DNA of 64,000 nucleotides from Ischnura elegans (GCF_921293095.1 NW_025791658.1:5890001-5954000); one strand, 5' to 3'; shown: positions 47,204-58,262, counted from the stretch's first letter. A program made the numbers and translations. The notes: a model not told the origin generated them from the sequence alone.

Positions 47204-47793
47204 AATGGGGAACATGCATGAAATTAGTTCATCATGCTAGTTAGTCTCATTGAATAGAAAATTTTCTCACGAGTCCAAATATATAGGCCAAAACTCTCCT
47301 AGTACTCCGCAAACGTCAATAAATGCTAATTAAAAATGCTCGAATATCGCTTGAAGTCACGTGACCTGAAACGCCTTCTGACGTCATTGCACGGTACACC
47401 ATTCACTTCGCTAAAGAGAGATGAGTGGTAGAGCCTTGAATGCAAGATATCGAAGTAAAAATCTTCGTCGAGCTTTGTGGTAGTTCCTAAAAAGGCAAAT
47501 TGACTTAAGAGGGATTTAAGAAAGCAAAATACCTCAATCAACTCGATCGAAATAGCTCGATTTCCTTATGGCGGCTGATTTTTTTCTTACCAAATCTCCC
47601 CAAACAATCCCCTTTATTTATTTCAACAACGCCTTGGCAACCCAAAAATATTCACAGTCTGCTTTTTGTCGTTACAACAGCAATTATTTTCGCCAAATTT
47701 GCATTTGAGCCCTCGCGAAATTTTCGGCGAGCACATTTGAGGTAGAGGCCTTCTAATTCCAGTACTTAAGAAAAATTGTGCATGTTCCCCATT
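47204..47793. mobile_element. MITE with AATGGGGAAC ends, copy 2
   Basis: The inverted ends AATGGGGAACATGCA and TGCATGTTCCCCATT are exact over 14-15 bp. The interior matches 32915-33435 with an added central segment. Confidence 0.8.
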
Positions 47794-48571
47794 CCATAAA
47801 TGCTTCTCAAGTCGATGAATTCAGGGAGTGAAATAAAATATTAGCGGAGCGGTGAAGACAGACATCCATTTGAACTAAATATAGTATCAAAATGTAGAAA
47901 AAGTCGACTTGAGCCCAGAAAAAAATTAAATGCGCGCGTCCTATACATCGAACTCTATTCCCTAATGGGTTACGGTCCTTTTGTCCGGTATCACTAATGT
48001 TCTGCTTCATAATTGGGTCCTTGAAAATCAAATTTTTCCATCATTATGTGTAAAAGCAGACACTATTAGCAGATTGAATTCACGACTATTTTTCTGCATG
48101 TTTCTACAGAATTTATTTTCTATGCCGTGAAGTTATATCACTGGATTATTGAATTATCACACTCAGAGTTAGACTACCTAAGTTTGTGCTAAAGTTAAAA
48201 AAACTAAATTGTTTAAAAATTGTGTTCATTATTTCAGAATATTTTAAAATTGAATTAAAATAAAATAATCGACTTTAAGATACAACATACAATTGAAATT
48301 ATTTACGCACTCCACCAGAACGAAAGAAAACACCTACCAGTCTAACCGACCACTGCCAGCACTTTTAGGTATGGGAACAAGACTTGTGTTCTAGTGTTGA
48401 TTTACAAGAAAAAAACTTTCCATCTCATCAACCTTTACTTATTTCACTTGATTGCCAGCATGTAGCATATTTAAACTATACCAGCGCAAATACTTGCAAG
48501 GAGCATAATAGACAATATACTTTTGTACAAGTCTAGTCTATATGACCGTTTACAGTCAAAAAGAAACAGTT

Positions 48572-48969
48572 GATCTCTGCATTTCTTCAGGGTTTTCTTC
48601 CACGTCAGCTTGTTTATAGACAACAGTTTCGCCGGCTATCCTGCCGGAGTCTTCAGGTCGAAGGTGTCGGCTGTTGGTTTCTGCCTCGATTATATACCGT
48701 AGGCTGGATGGGAGCTGCACTGTGATTGGCTGTCTAACTGGGCACTTCTCTCTGATTGGCTCCCTCCTTGATGACTCTTTTCCAGGCGCTGCGAAGGAAG
48801 TATCCATCTTCTCTATTGAAATTCAACGGTGTTTTTTGAATTTTTTTTATGTCTTCCCAGATTTTTCTAGGGAAGTATCGGCACTCCTTTACTAAAAGTT
48901 TCTTTTCCTCAAATTTGATGTCGTGGCTAGGTTCGAAGCGGAAGGAAACCATGAAGAAATGCAGAGATC
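48572..48969 (-). pseudogene. Penelope-like element C-terminal fragment
   Basis: The minus frame (48952 to 48734) ends FPRKIWEDIKKIQKTPLNFN, then REDGYFLRSAWKRVI and a stop. The P-x-NFNREDGY-x-L-x3-W block is the conserved C-terminal end of Penelope-like retroelement proteins, just after the GIY-YIG endonuclease. The reverse transcriptase is absent. The fragment is bounded by an 18-bp inverted repeat: GATCTCTGCATTTCTTCA at 48572-48589 and its complement at 48952-48969. The open frame below the stop (ETVVYKQADVEENPEEMQ) lies in the presumed 3' region. Confidence 0.65.
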
Positions 48970-49454
48970 AAACCATCGTCCCGAAAACCTACGTTCTAAC
49001 AAGATAAACAGTATCTAAAGACACATATGTGGATTACCCATTTTCGATACTCAATCAGTTTTTATCTTGCATAGTAAATGCATTTTTGAATGCATTTTTA
49101 ATTTTGATGCAAAAATACATTCACTGGCTATTTTTACAGGAAGTATTGTTCTTTTTATCCAATATATGGAATGTTAATTTTTATCTTGAGAACAGGTTAC
49201 AAGGTTGATATTTTATGATGGGTTGAATTAAAAAATCCAAGGTCGAATTAAAAAAATTACACAACAAAATGTTGCCAAGGGGATCTTGAAGTTATTTATT
49301 TAAAATCTTGTGACCTATCATCAACCTTTAGACTGGCGTATTTTTTTAATTTCCTAATTCCTACACCTGAATTTACAAAATATTTTTTTGAAAACGAAAT
49401 GAGTTGCTAACCTTATTAGTTATGATTAACATTTTCCTGCCGGCGCCTGCAATA

Positions 49455-50107
49455 GGGTAGTTTCCTTCATCAAAGAAAGCGAAAGGCATTGATTGCGATT
49501 CTTTACCCACCATTAGTGTATTCATAGTATACAAATTATTTGGTTTTAGAAATACCGGTTTAGACGAATGGCAAGGGTCAATTTTATCCTCATTTGAAAA
49601 AGGCCAGATTGGCGCCCATGCGATGCAACTCCACGTGACGTCACAGGGACCTAGTTTCTATACGAGTAGATAGGATTTTTACATCGTCAGAGATTACCAA
49701 TGCATGCATGAGGCACAGAGCTCAGGGAAACATCTCTTAATAATCACCTACTTATTAAAATTGACTAAAGTCGGAAAGTTTTCTTCGTTTGATAAGGTAT
49801 TAGTAATCCTTATTTAAGCCAAGCGCTACCTGCAAGCAGGGTACTCTGCTACCTGCTAGCAGCCTGCGTCGTAGCGGCGCTCAGAGCCTCGCCCCAAGGT
49901 CACCTTACTTGCGGCAGCGGGAACCAGAACGACGTAACACGGGGTTTTCCCACCATTCATACTTAGCCGTCGCGCTTGAAAATTTTCTCTTTTCATTTAA
50001 TCGCTAGAAATAGATATAGTCGTTTAAAAATCTAAAAGCGTGAAATACGCACTCCAGGAGTAATTATATTTCGATTTAGGCAATGAAAAAATAATAGGAA
50101 ACCACCC
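49455..50107. mobile_element. TA-type MITE (GGGTGGTTTCC family), copy 5
   Basis: The ends GGGTAGTTTCCTTCATC and GGAAACCACCC have TA duplications at 49453-49454 and 50108-50109. It lies immediately 3' of the short-tail terminal exon. Confidence 0.88.
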
Positions 50108-50247
50108 TATTCCAAATTGACAGAAGGTTAAGGTTTTATGACGAAATTCACGGCTCATTCACGGTTGAGAGGGACCCAGCTGCACATAGTCCAAGCATGT
50201 CATCTCTTCCTCCCAGTTTTCTTGTCTCACCCACACAAATCCACTGA

Positions 50248-50384
50248 TTAGTGTTTCCTTCTCCTCATGAACAGGAAAATGCCGCCACAGCACGCCAGGA
50301 ACATGAGCACCAAGCCCACCAACACCCAGAGTATAATCCACCACACGGACGTCTCGTCTGTGCGTTCGTAATGGAGCACCTTGG
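50248..50384 (-). CDS. Alternative terminal exon: transmembrane helix with short tail
   Basis: The acceptor is TGGATTTCAG just above 50384. The first two bases complete a phase-1 codon (Ala), and 45 codons follow to a TAA at 50248-50250. The peptide begins AKVLHYERTDETSVWW, runs through a strongly hydrophobic segment of about 26 residues (WIILWVLVGLVLMFLACC and on) and stops directly after the basic RRRKH. This is a membrane helix followed by a positive stop-transfer anchor with almost no cytosolic tail. The exon can join in frame to the LDLa exon upstream. Because it carries a stop, it must be a last exon, giving a short isoform in place of exon 18041-18250. A MITE copy (49455-50107) lies 140 bp behind the stop. 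No AATAAA is visible in between, so the polyadenylation site is unknown. A decayed exon is possible, but the open frame and the matching phase argue against it. Confidence 0.68.
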
Positions 50385-50475
50385 CTGAAATCCAGAAGAG
50401 AAAGGATAAAAAGCAATTTGGATGATTAAATCCGAAATGAGGATCCTTAACACTAGTATGCCCGACCATTCCTTA

Positions 50476-50700
50476 AGGCCTGGTCACACGATACATTAAC
50501 ACGTACGTTTGCGTGAACGATTTTTGTGGACCGGAACGGAGCATGTACGAATGCATGAACCAAATTAGAACAGTTTCTATTTTCTGTGCATGCATTCGCT
50601 CAAGTTGGGTGGTTACTCACGGTGCATTTTGGCGTTCATTCTCGCGTTCATACATTTAGACATTAACCCGTATGTGTAAATGTACCGTGTAAACAGGCCT
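50476..50700. mobile_element. PIF/Harbinger-like MITE with TTA duplication
   Basis: The ends are AGGCCTGGTCACACGATACA and TACCGTGTAAACAGGCCT. TTA lies at 50473-50475 and 50701-50703. The element is 225 bp and related to 2606-2832. It is about 90 bp upstream of the exon 50248-50384 acceptor in the transcript direction. Confidence 0.85.
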
Positions 50701-50781
50701 TTACACCCTATTATGACCGAGTGGATACATTTGAGCCAAAAAAAACCCATTATAACCCATTTAACAATGTTGTTTCGAAGT

Positions 50782-50870
50782 CAGGGGCGCAGCTAAGAAT
50801 TAAGACTAGGGGGGATTTTAGGAGCAAGTAATACTTATGTTTGCATATTTTACTCAAAATACCTTATTCT
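50782..50870. repeat. hAT-MITE end fragment with intact PIF target
   Basis: CAGGGGCGCAGCTAAGAATT through GGGGGATTTTAGGAGCAAGT matches 51423-51469 joined to 51951-51972. It shows the sequence before the PIF MITE inserted. Confidence 0.75.
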
Positions 50871-51422
50871 TTCCCAGTTTATTTATTAATATTTTTATGA
50901 AGCATTTGGGAGTGTATTAGAAAATTAATTTAGACGAAAAATAAGAAAATTGCAGTTGTTCAACAATTTCTACGCTGTTATGGGACACTAGCTTCAACAA
51001 ATTTGTGAATACCTATCTACACTTTTCCTATGATGAGTTTGGAAAGTACCATGAATATTAACGGTATCAGGTTAAAGAATTACAGTAACATTTTGGCAAA
51101 AGATCAGTATAAAACACACCGTTACATTGAATTCAAAGGAACAGTAGGAAGGCTTCAAATTGATTTGCTAGTTTGGGTCAAAATGAGCCATCCGGACATG
51201 GCAGTTATAAGTGATGAGAAAAAATAGAAAAAAATAATAATATCAGTCTTAACTCTTGCACAGTAATAAACCGAACTGAATAGTTAAAAGTCATGAAATA
51301 TAAGTCTACAAGTTTTCTTCCTTTAAAAATAATCAGCATAAATACATTCACTTTCGGGTGAAATTGACCCAGCTTAGAATTCTTGTGTTAACCCATTTTA
51401 TAACCCAATGTTGCTTCGTAGT

Positions 51423-52222
51423 CAGGGGCGCAGCTAAGAATTAAGGCTAGGGGGGATTTTAAGGCCGTATCACACTAGCGACTGCGACCGCGATTTCGGC
51501 TGCGGCTGCGACTGCACCCCATCACACATTGTGACCGACGCCACGATCGCGCATGCGCACGTATGAACGTTTCTGCTTGTGGCTTGTTTGTTTACGAAAG
51601 CCCAAAGAATGGATGGAGAGCAGCAATTGTTGAAATTGTTCCTAAAATATGTTAAAACGTACTTCATTATTAGTCACCTGTGTACTCGGGTCCAATATCT
51701 AATAGGCTGGGCTTCCATCTTCACTTTAAAAATCCGAAATTATCTCAGCGTTATCTCAAAACCTTCTTGAACTTCCCTCGCTACGGTAACCAAAACAAAC
51801 ACGTCTGCCGCAAGCGCGCGAGATTGAAATAGAGCTCTCTGATTGGCTGCGACTGCGACTACGACTGCCTCGCTCTGATTGGCCGACGGGCCAGTCGCAG
51901 CCGCAGTCGCGGTCGCAGCGGCGGTCGCAGTCGCTAGTGTGATACGGCCTTTAGAAGCAAGTAATACTTAGGAGTGTGGGGGTAGTGCATACCCGCCAGG
52001 ATAATCGGCATTTGCGGGGGCCGTTCTCCGGAAAAATTTGAAGAATAATGGTTCAAAATGGTGAGTTTTACGGCTTTCTGAGGGATATTTGATTAACACT
52101 AACACAATTATATATGTAATACCGATCCAAACAAGTAAAATGGATTAAACCTAAAACTTTCTCTGAGCTCTGGGGGGGGGGGGTTTATCCCCCAAAATCC
52201 CCACCCCCTCGCTGCGCCACTG
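51423..52222. mobile_element. hAT-type MITE hosting a nested MITE
   Basis: The left end is CAGGGGCGCAGCT. The right end in reverse is CAGTGGCGCAGCG. The flanks TTCGTAGT (51415-51422) and TTCGAAGT (52223-52230) form an 8-bp duplication with one mismatch. The target family without insertion is seen at 54222-54260. Confidence 0.82.
51472..51950. mobile_element. PIF-like MITE (GGCCGTATCACACTAG), copy 2, nested
   Basis: The ends AGGCCGTATCACACTAGCG and CGCTAGTGTGATACGGCCT are exact inverted repeats. TTA lies at 51469-51471 and 51951-51953. The right subterminal part is expanded with GCAGTCGCGGTCGCAGCGG-type repeats. It is nested in 51423-52222. Confidence 0.88.
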
Positions 52223-52587
52223 TTCGAAGTAACATAAAAACTCTATCTAACACTATCTAACTCTAGAAAAGAAAGGATAAAAAGCAATTTGGATGATTAA
52301 ATCCGAAATGAGGATATGTACTTAACTCCTTCCTATTCGATAAATTTTCCAAATATCGTGCTCCTATTCCCTATGTCTTTTTTCTGTGGTTCTCTTTCAA
52401 ATGGTAGGTAATCAAATGATATTTTGTAATTTCTTATAAACGGAGAACCGTGAAATAAAGAGCGATTATTAACCATGGAGAACACAGCTATCCCTATACT
52501 CGAATGAAATCATTTTAATCCTTCCAATGCATCATGCTTCACGAAATATGAATTATTTATGTATACAATCATCATAACAGATAATAG

Positions 52588-53698
52588 CCCAGTCAACACA
52601 ACAATTATGGCCACAATGTGGGCACACTGTGGCCGTACTGTGGCAAGGCATTATGGCCATAGTGGGTTGCCATTATGGCGCCATAATGGTTTTGACCCCC
52701 GGCCACACTGTGGCCAAAGTGTGGCTAGCCATAATGTGGCTTTAGTGTGGATAGCCACACTATGGCCACATTTTGGCTAGCCACAATGCTCCACTGCTAA
52801 TATATTAATATTTATACATATAATAATTCCTTTTTACTAGTATTATTATGCCTCCTTCAATCCTAGCTATGCCCATCAATGCAAAAATAATGATTTTTTG
52901 GAAATTTAGATGCGAACCAAAAGTTTTAATTTACCATCGATTTAAATAATAAATACGTTAAAATGCCCTCTGGTTGGCACCCCATACCCCAAGTAGCACT
53001 TTGCGATATAGAGTATCAGAAAGGTAAATGCAAATAAAAGTTCCTACTTAGTAAATGATGTTTGTAAGTACTTTATTATTGCAGTAAATTCACCATAAAT
53101 AACATAACATAACCATTAATGATCGCCTAGGTTAGCCACTAAAAAAACATAACAACGTTGCAGATAAGCTAATATTACAATATTGCCTTGGATTTGAGAC
53201 AGTAACATGTTACACATCCACCTCAAGTTATTTTAGCTAGGCTTGTGGACCAATCTGTAACAGGTAAAATCACATATTTAGTCATTACAACATTTACGGT
53301 AGTCTATCTAATCTTCCCCACATTTCAACGTCACAGTACTCACGGAAAGACGCCGAAATAGATTAAATCAATAAATAATGTGGAAGCCTTTAATACATAT
53401 TATTCTTTCTTTAACACACTTTCTTTATATCAATGAAATCAACCAACTCTCATTTTGATAACTCATCAACAAGTCTGCATCTATAGCAACCGTAAACAAA
53501 CTTTATCATCTGTGGCAGCTGTGGCTTTCCAAAGTGTGGCCATAGTTGCATATGTGTTTGGCAAGCCACACTATGGCTTGCCACATGGCAACCACAGTCT
53601 GGCCATAGTATGGCAAGCTGTGGCTAGCCATAGCCATAGTTGCCACAGGTAAACCACAGTTCGGCCACACTGTGGCCATAATTGTTGTGTTGACTGGG
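52588..53698. mobile_element. MITE rich in GGCCACA/TATGGC motifs, copy 2
   Basis: The ends CCCAGTCAACACAACAATTA and AATTGTTGTGTTGACTGGG are inverted. Motif-dense arms of about 200 bp flank a 700-bp AT-rich core that copy 1 (13253-13796) mostly lacks. An arm-like fragment also occurs at 60297-60370. Confidence 0.8.
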
Positions 53699-53714
53699 TA
53701 GAAATTGAAACAAA

Positions 53715-53890
53715 GAGACAGAAACATAAATACAGGACGATGACACAGTGTGACGTGGAGATGGAATGAAGGCCGAAAACACATGGAAAATTTTCACCTG
53801 AACCGGGAATCGTACCACGGACCTTCTGCTATCCGGGCAGAGGCTCAGACCACCGAGCTATCAATCTTATCTCAAGTGTTTTTGGCAGTG
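53715..53890 (-). repeat. tRNA-derived SINE
   Basis: The minus strand reads GATAGCTCGGTGGTCTGAGC (A-box-like), then GGTACGATTCCCGG (B-box-like, one change from consensus), then an unrelated body with CAGGTGAAAATTTTCCATGT. There is no acceptor stem, so it is a SINE and not a tRNA gene. Confidence 0.65.
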
Positions 53891-54329
53891 GTTTATGCAA
53901 CCAATTCCCCCAAGATCTAGCCCTATGAGTTGGCCAAGAGATGGCTCTGGGCGTAGGTCCCGCCAGGAACGAAGAATTCAACGCACACAGAAGAAGAAAT
54001 GGAATTAAAGATGGTCAGAATCACACAAACAGTACGATTTATGTATACTATGTATGTTTTAACATTTTTAAGCTTTCAAATTAATTATTTTCTTCCTCTA
54101 AATAGTGCTAAAATTATGAAAATCCGATGAAGAGTCGTCTTCATCGGATACACTCTTCTTTGCGTGGTTTGGCGTCGAAAGTTCATGACGAGCTAGACTC
54201 GTCATTGTAGAGCAAAGGGGTTATCCCATTATAACCTAATGTTGCTTCGAAGTAACACCAAAAATCTGTCAATTTTCAGCTCTATTCAGGAAAGAGGGTG
54301 CACCGGGTAACTTCAGTGATATCTCAACG

Positions 54330-54720
54330 TATCACAGCGATTAAATTCAATGCAGATATCACTTGACACTCTTGTTTTATTCTCAATGTCCTATTTTACA
54401 TCCACTTCAAGATGGCTCTCTCCATAACAATCCATTATTTATCTCTCATCACCATAGCATCGTCTCAAACAAAGAAATAAAAGAAATCAAAATGAAAACA
54501 ATTATGCTCACAAATAAACAAAACAAACAACAAATGAACTTAAAAACAGAAAATAAACTAAACATATACAAAAGTCATAAAAACACATGCATCAAGTTTT
54601 ACACTTCTTTGATGTTTTCTGCGAAAAAAATTAATCGGACCCAAAAACAAAAGGATATTTGCATTTTAATGCAAGACTACACCGGCCTTATTATTTCCAC
54701 GTGAATCCTCTTTGTAAAAA
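54330..54720. repeat. Dispersed repeat shared with 17690-17910
   Basis: ATCACAGCGATTAAATTCAA and CATCACCATAGCATCGTCTC occur in both. The right end (CCTTATTATTTCCACGTGAA, TTTGTAAAAAGGGGATTATT) resembles 62205-62245. Confidence 0.65.
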
Positions 54721-55149
54721 GGGGATTATTGCACCTAAACGTATACAAAGAAAACTGTGTCTTCCTGAAAATACTTCGCCAAAATAGTCATTCGACGTGT
54801 GTCTCCGTCAAACAGTGGCAGTTGAACGAAGAGGGAAGCTAGCCTCCGAAACGGCTACACATGCACGCGGCATTAATACCAGTGATTGCGTCGTCAGATC
54901 CCCTTTGATTTCGCGGCAAGTTCTGCCAAAATTTCAATCGAAATACCACAAATAAACCCATTTTCTGACCGCAGTGGAGGTGAATTTGAGCCTTTAGGGA
55001 CATACGAGGTGGTCTGAAAAGTTTCTGACCTCAACGTGAAGATGGCAACACTAGTAAATAAAAGCTATGAAATTTAATTGTTTATTTGTTTACTGTTACT
55101 AACCAAAGTTTTGAGCAGGTTGAGCAATTCAACTATTTAATAATTTGTC

Positions 55150-55320
55150 TTTATTATACAAGCGAATTTAGGACAGCATTGTCCTCTCTTACAATTAACT
55201 TGTTAGACATTCACAAACATCCATGCCCTGGATGGTAGTCAAGCCACTCAGGCGGGATTCGAACCCGCGACCTCAAGGTTAGCAGTCGGAGACTTTACCC
55301 CGGTGCCACCGAGGCCGGCA
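55150..55320 (-). repeat. tRNA-derived SINE, promoter part
   Basis: The minus strand from 55320 reads GCCGGCCTCGGTGGCACCGG, then GGTCGCGGGTTCGAATCCCG, which contains a perfect B box (GGTTCGAATCC) and a tRNA-like T stem. The body continues to about 55150. Confidence 0.75.
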
Positions 55321-55871
55321 GTACGTTGGAGGAAAACGGATACAGTAGTAAGGACATCAGGAAGAGAATAGCATTAGCGGAGGAGGCGTTCATGAGCAGG
55401 AAGGAGCTTCTGAGAGGATCGTTGTGTAAGAGTTTAAAGAAAAGGTTAGTGAAGAGTTTGGTTTGGAGTGTAGCTCTCTACGGTGCGGAAACGTGGACTC
55501 TGAGGAAAGAAGACGAGAGAAGATTGGAGGCGTTCGAGATGTGGGTATGGAGAAGAATGGAGAGGGTGAAATGGACGGAGAGGAAAAGGAACGACGAAGT
55601 GCTGGACATGGTTGGCGAGGAGAGAAAGCTTTTAGATGAGATACGCAGGAGACAGAAGGTTTGGATGGAGTTAGTGCTTAGCGGTGAGGGGATGTTGAAA
55701 ATGGTGTTGGAGGGTAGAATGTTGGGGAAACGAGGGAGGGGAAGGAAAAGAATAGGATTTTTAGATAGATTGAAAGAGAGTAGGCCTTACTGTGAGTTAA
55801 AGAAGGCAGTGCTGGAAGGAAAGGGAGGCTCCCAGATCACCTCTTTAGTACTCCATGGAAACCTACCTTAA
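55321..55871 (+). pseudogene. LINE reverse-transcriptase C-terminal region, 5'-truncated
   Basis: The long open frame has no start of its own (the plausible ATG context is absent) and reads LEENGYSSKDIRKRIALAEE, then KSLVWSVALYGAETWTLRKE and FEMWVWRRMERVKWTERKRN, then a Lys/Arg-rich end. The Y-G-A-E-T-W-T-L block, followed by the W-R-R-M-x-R-x-W-T-x-R segment, is characteristic of the sequence after the reverse-transcriptase palm in several insect LINE clades. At 181 codons without a stop it is the youngest-looking LINE piece in the window. A minus-strand relative is at 42070-42640. Confidence 0.82.
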
Positions 55872-55976
55872 TCGGTAGAATACTATAATAATAAAAACCA
55901 AAGTTTCAGCCATTTTGGACGCGCAGTTTTTATGTAACAGTCATTTTAGTGAGTTGATGTGAGTGATTTTGTGATA

Positions 55977-57056
55977 ATGGACAAACTCGAGTATCGAGCT
56001 GTCATTAAATATTTGTTTCTGAAAGGTAAAACGCCTACTCAAATCAAGGATGAGTTGGATTCTGTGTATGGAGACTCTTCACCATCATTTACAACAGTGA
56101 AGTTTTGGGCAGCTGAATTGAAACGTGGCCGTAAGAGCTTGGGAGACGATGAACGTTCGGGACGTCGAAAAACTGCAACTACAGACGAATATATCGCCAA
56201 AATTCACCAAATAGTGCTAGAAGACCGCCGAATTAAAGTGAGAGAGATAGCAGAGGTCATGAACATATCAAAAGAACGTGTTTGTAACATCTTACATCAA
56301 CATTTAGGAATGAGAAAGCTGTCCGCGCGTTGGGTGCCGCGTTTGCTCACGTTAGAGCAAAAACTTGTTCGAATGAACATTTCCAACGCTCTATTGGCGA
56401 AGTTTAAACGCAATAAATCCGAGTTTTGGCGCCGACTAATTACTGTTGATGAAACTTGGATACACCACCATACGCCCGAAGCGAAAATACAGTCCAAACA
56501 GTGGACTGCACTGGGGGAACCGGCTCCAAAAAAAGCTAAAACTGTTTTTTCGGCTGGGAAAGTGATGGCGACAGTTTTTTGGGATAGTCATGGAGTTATT
56601 TTAATCGATTATCTTGCAAAAGTAAAAACCATTACACGAAAATACTACGCATCATTACTTGACAAGCTGAAGGCAGAACTTGCGGAAAATCGGCCACATT
56701 TGCAGAAAAAGAAAATCCTGTTTCACCAAGACAACGCACCTCTCACTCCACCAAGACAACGCAGTCTCACACCTCAGCGATTGCAATAGCTAAAATCCAC
56801 GAATAACGGTTTGAACTGCTTGACCATCCACCTTACTCGCCAGATCTAGCCCCAAGTGACTTCTTTCTGTTCCCCAATCTAAAAATTGCTCTCGGAGGAC
56901 AGAGATTTTCATCCAATGAAGAGGCAATCACCTTCGTAGACAATTATTTTGCACAGAAAAGCGCCGAGTACTATTTGGACGGGTTGCAGAGATGGGAGCA
57001 TCGCTGGGAGAAGTGCATAGAATTAAAAGGAGACTATGTTGAAAAATTAAAAAAAA
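55977..57056 (+). pseudogene. mariner transposase, broken by a 25-bp duplication
   Basis: The ATG at 55977 begins MDKLEYRAVIKYLFLKGKTP. Two N-terminal helix-turn-helix regions follow (TTVKFWAAELKRGRKS; IAEVMNISKERVCNILHQHL), then WVPRLLTLEQ, VDETWIHHHTPEAKIQSKQW with the first catalytic Asp, and ILFHQDNAP with the second. A 25-bp tandem duplication (CACCAAGACAACGCA at 56724 and 56749) shifts the frame. Beyond it YSPDLAPSDFFLFPNLK retains the third Asp, and the C-terminus EKCIELKGDYVEKLKK is intact. A TAA at 56804-56806 is a separate nonsense change. All three catalytic residues of the DDD triad are present, so inactivation is recent in sequence terms. Confidence 0.9.
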
Positions 57057-57291
57057 TTCAGAATTTTTTTTTTTTTTTTTTTGGGGTTGAAAACTTTTCA
57101 GACCACCCTAAAACCGTCATAGTGAATCCCGAATTATAATTTTAGCAATTATATAGCATGAAAATTTTCAATTTATAGTAATAGAACGACCAATCATTTT
57201 TTGTTAAAATTATTTCAACAATTAAGTGACTTTTTATTATAGTTGTTCATGGTCTAGAAGTCATTTAAGAAGACTCCATTGCTAAAATTGA

Positions 57292-57610
57292 TTACATATA
57301 TCCATCAAATAAAATTTTAATCAGAAGGATGAGCTTGAAACGTGATACAAGTTTTCCAACGTCCAGTTTAATGCCACTTAGCAGAAGTCGTAAATCACCG
57401 CGTTCGCAAACCTCAAGTCTGTTTCTCTGCTTGGGAATAAGCTGAGTGACTGCACTAAAACCACGTTCCACCAAATACGAAGTCGGAAAGGCAAGGAGTT
57501 TTTTTTTAACCACCATCCATAATGCAGGATAACGATTGAAAATTTCGTGATTTCGCTGCAAGTTCTGCCAGAATTTCAATCGAAATCTCAATTTCACAAT
57601 ATCTCCGGAG
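57292..57610 (-). pseudogene. hAT transposase C-terminal dimerisation domain fragment
   Basis: The minus frame reads KLRFRLKFWQNLQRNHEIFN, then LLAFPTSYLVERGFSAVTQL and PKQRNRLEVCERGDLRLLLS. The F-P-[ST]-[ST]-Y-L-x-E-x-[GA]-FSA and K-x-RNRL-x4-x-DLRL signatures define the hAT C-terminal dimerisation domain, in the ZBED5-like group. The frame ends in DGYM and a stop near 57292. The core RNase-H fold is absent. Part of the coding start (GAAATTCTGGCAGAACTTGC) recurs in reverse at 54915-54945, so the hAT piece predates the mariner insertion. Confidence 0.8.
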
Positions 57611-58100
57611 GGTGACGATTAAGACCAAATGAACTGGCCTGCATTACGTTGGTTGGGTAGAGGAAGCGGAGGAGCCCTAAGGTGCAGCCACCTCCACGTG
57701 GTGGGCCCTCGGTTGCTTAGCTAGCTTCTCTGGATAGGTGAGCGAAAAGCAGCACATTTCCTAGATCATACCAAAAATAAACCCATTTTCTGACCGCAGG
57801 GGAGGTGAATTTGACCCTAGAGGGACATCGAACCGCCATAGTTAATCCCGAATGACAGTTACCATCTTCAGTGATACCCTATTACACGAAAATGTGGTCA
57901 ATACAGTCGACGGTGGCATAAAAGATCAAACTCTCATCCTAGTGACTACCCTTGACAACTTCAGACATAATTTACACGTTTTTGACTGAAAAACATATCT
58001 ATTTTGCGTCATTTATCGCATGCATGGCGTATATTTAATTTCGAGGTTTTGATTCTCGTCATATTTTATGTACTTACTTGTTTCTCGGCATATTTTAGGT
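57611..58100. other. Spacer, paralogue of the mariner target
   Basis: CCCATTTTCTGACCGCAGGG through GGGACATCGAACCGCCATAG at 57780-57845 parallels both flanks of the mariner element. A GC-richer patch at 57645-57760 is unassigned. Confidence 0.45.
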
Positions 58101-58109
58101 CAATATGAT

Positions 58110-58262
58110 TCACGTAACATATATATATTTTGTTTCTCGTTATACATTATTTATTATCTTGTTATTGCGCCACACTAAATTGGCAATAATTGCTGTACGT
58201 GGGCTTTTGAAATAAATAAATTAAATGAATAAATAAATAAAAATAATAAATAAATAAATACA
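58110..58262 (+). repeat. LINE 3' tail with AAATAAAT repeats
   Basis: GCCACACTAAATTGGCAATA, then AATTGCTGTACGTGGGC and AAATAAAT repeats. It parallels 44830-44887. Confidence 0.65.

Larger units (their letters stand above)
55113..55893 (+). mobile_element. LINE insertion within mariner, with inverted SINE at its 5' side
   Basis: The target ACCAAAGTTT is duplicated at 55103-55112 and 55894-55903. The 3' end carries TACTATAATAATAAAA. The first 200 bp are not LINE but a SINE in the opposite orientation. The plus-strand LINE frame follows from 55321. Confidence 0.7.
55005..57108 (+). mobile_element. mariner element, split by a LINE insertion
   Basis: The left end CGAGGTGGTCTGAAAAGTTT and the right end in reverse GGGTGGTCTGAAAAGTTTTC are mariner-type inverted repeats. 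TA lies at 55003-55004 and 57109-57110. Removing the insertion at about 55113-55893 leaves about 1.3 kb, the usual mariner size. A related unoccupied target is at 57805-57850. A 20-bp T run precedes the right end. Confidence 0.9.

Noticed and set aside
50159-50416. 85-codon ORF overlapping the tail-less transmembrane exon
   Set aside because: It is a shifted frame of the same exon. It lacks the membrane helix and does not match the phase of the LDLa exon.
55250-55320. tRNA gene on the minus strand
   Set aside because: The B box is perfect, but no acceptor stem closes and the sequence continues into a SINE body.
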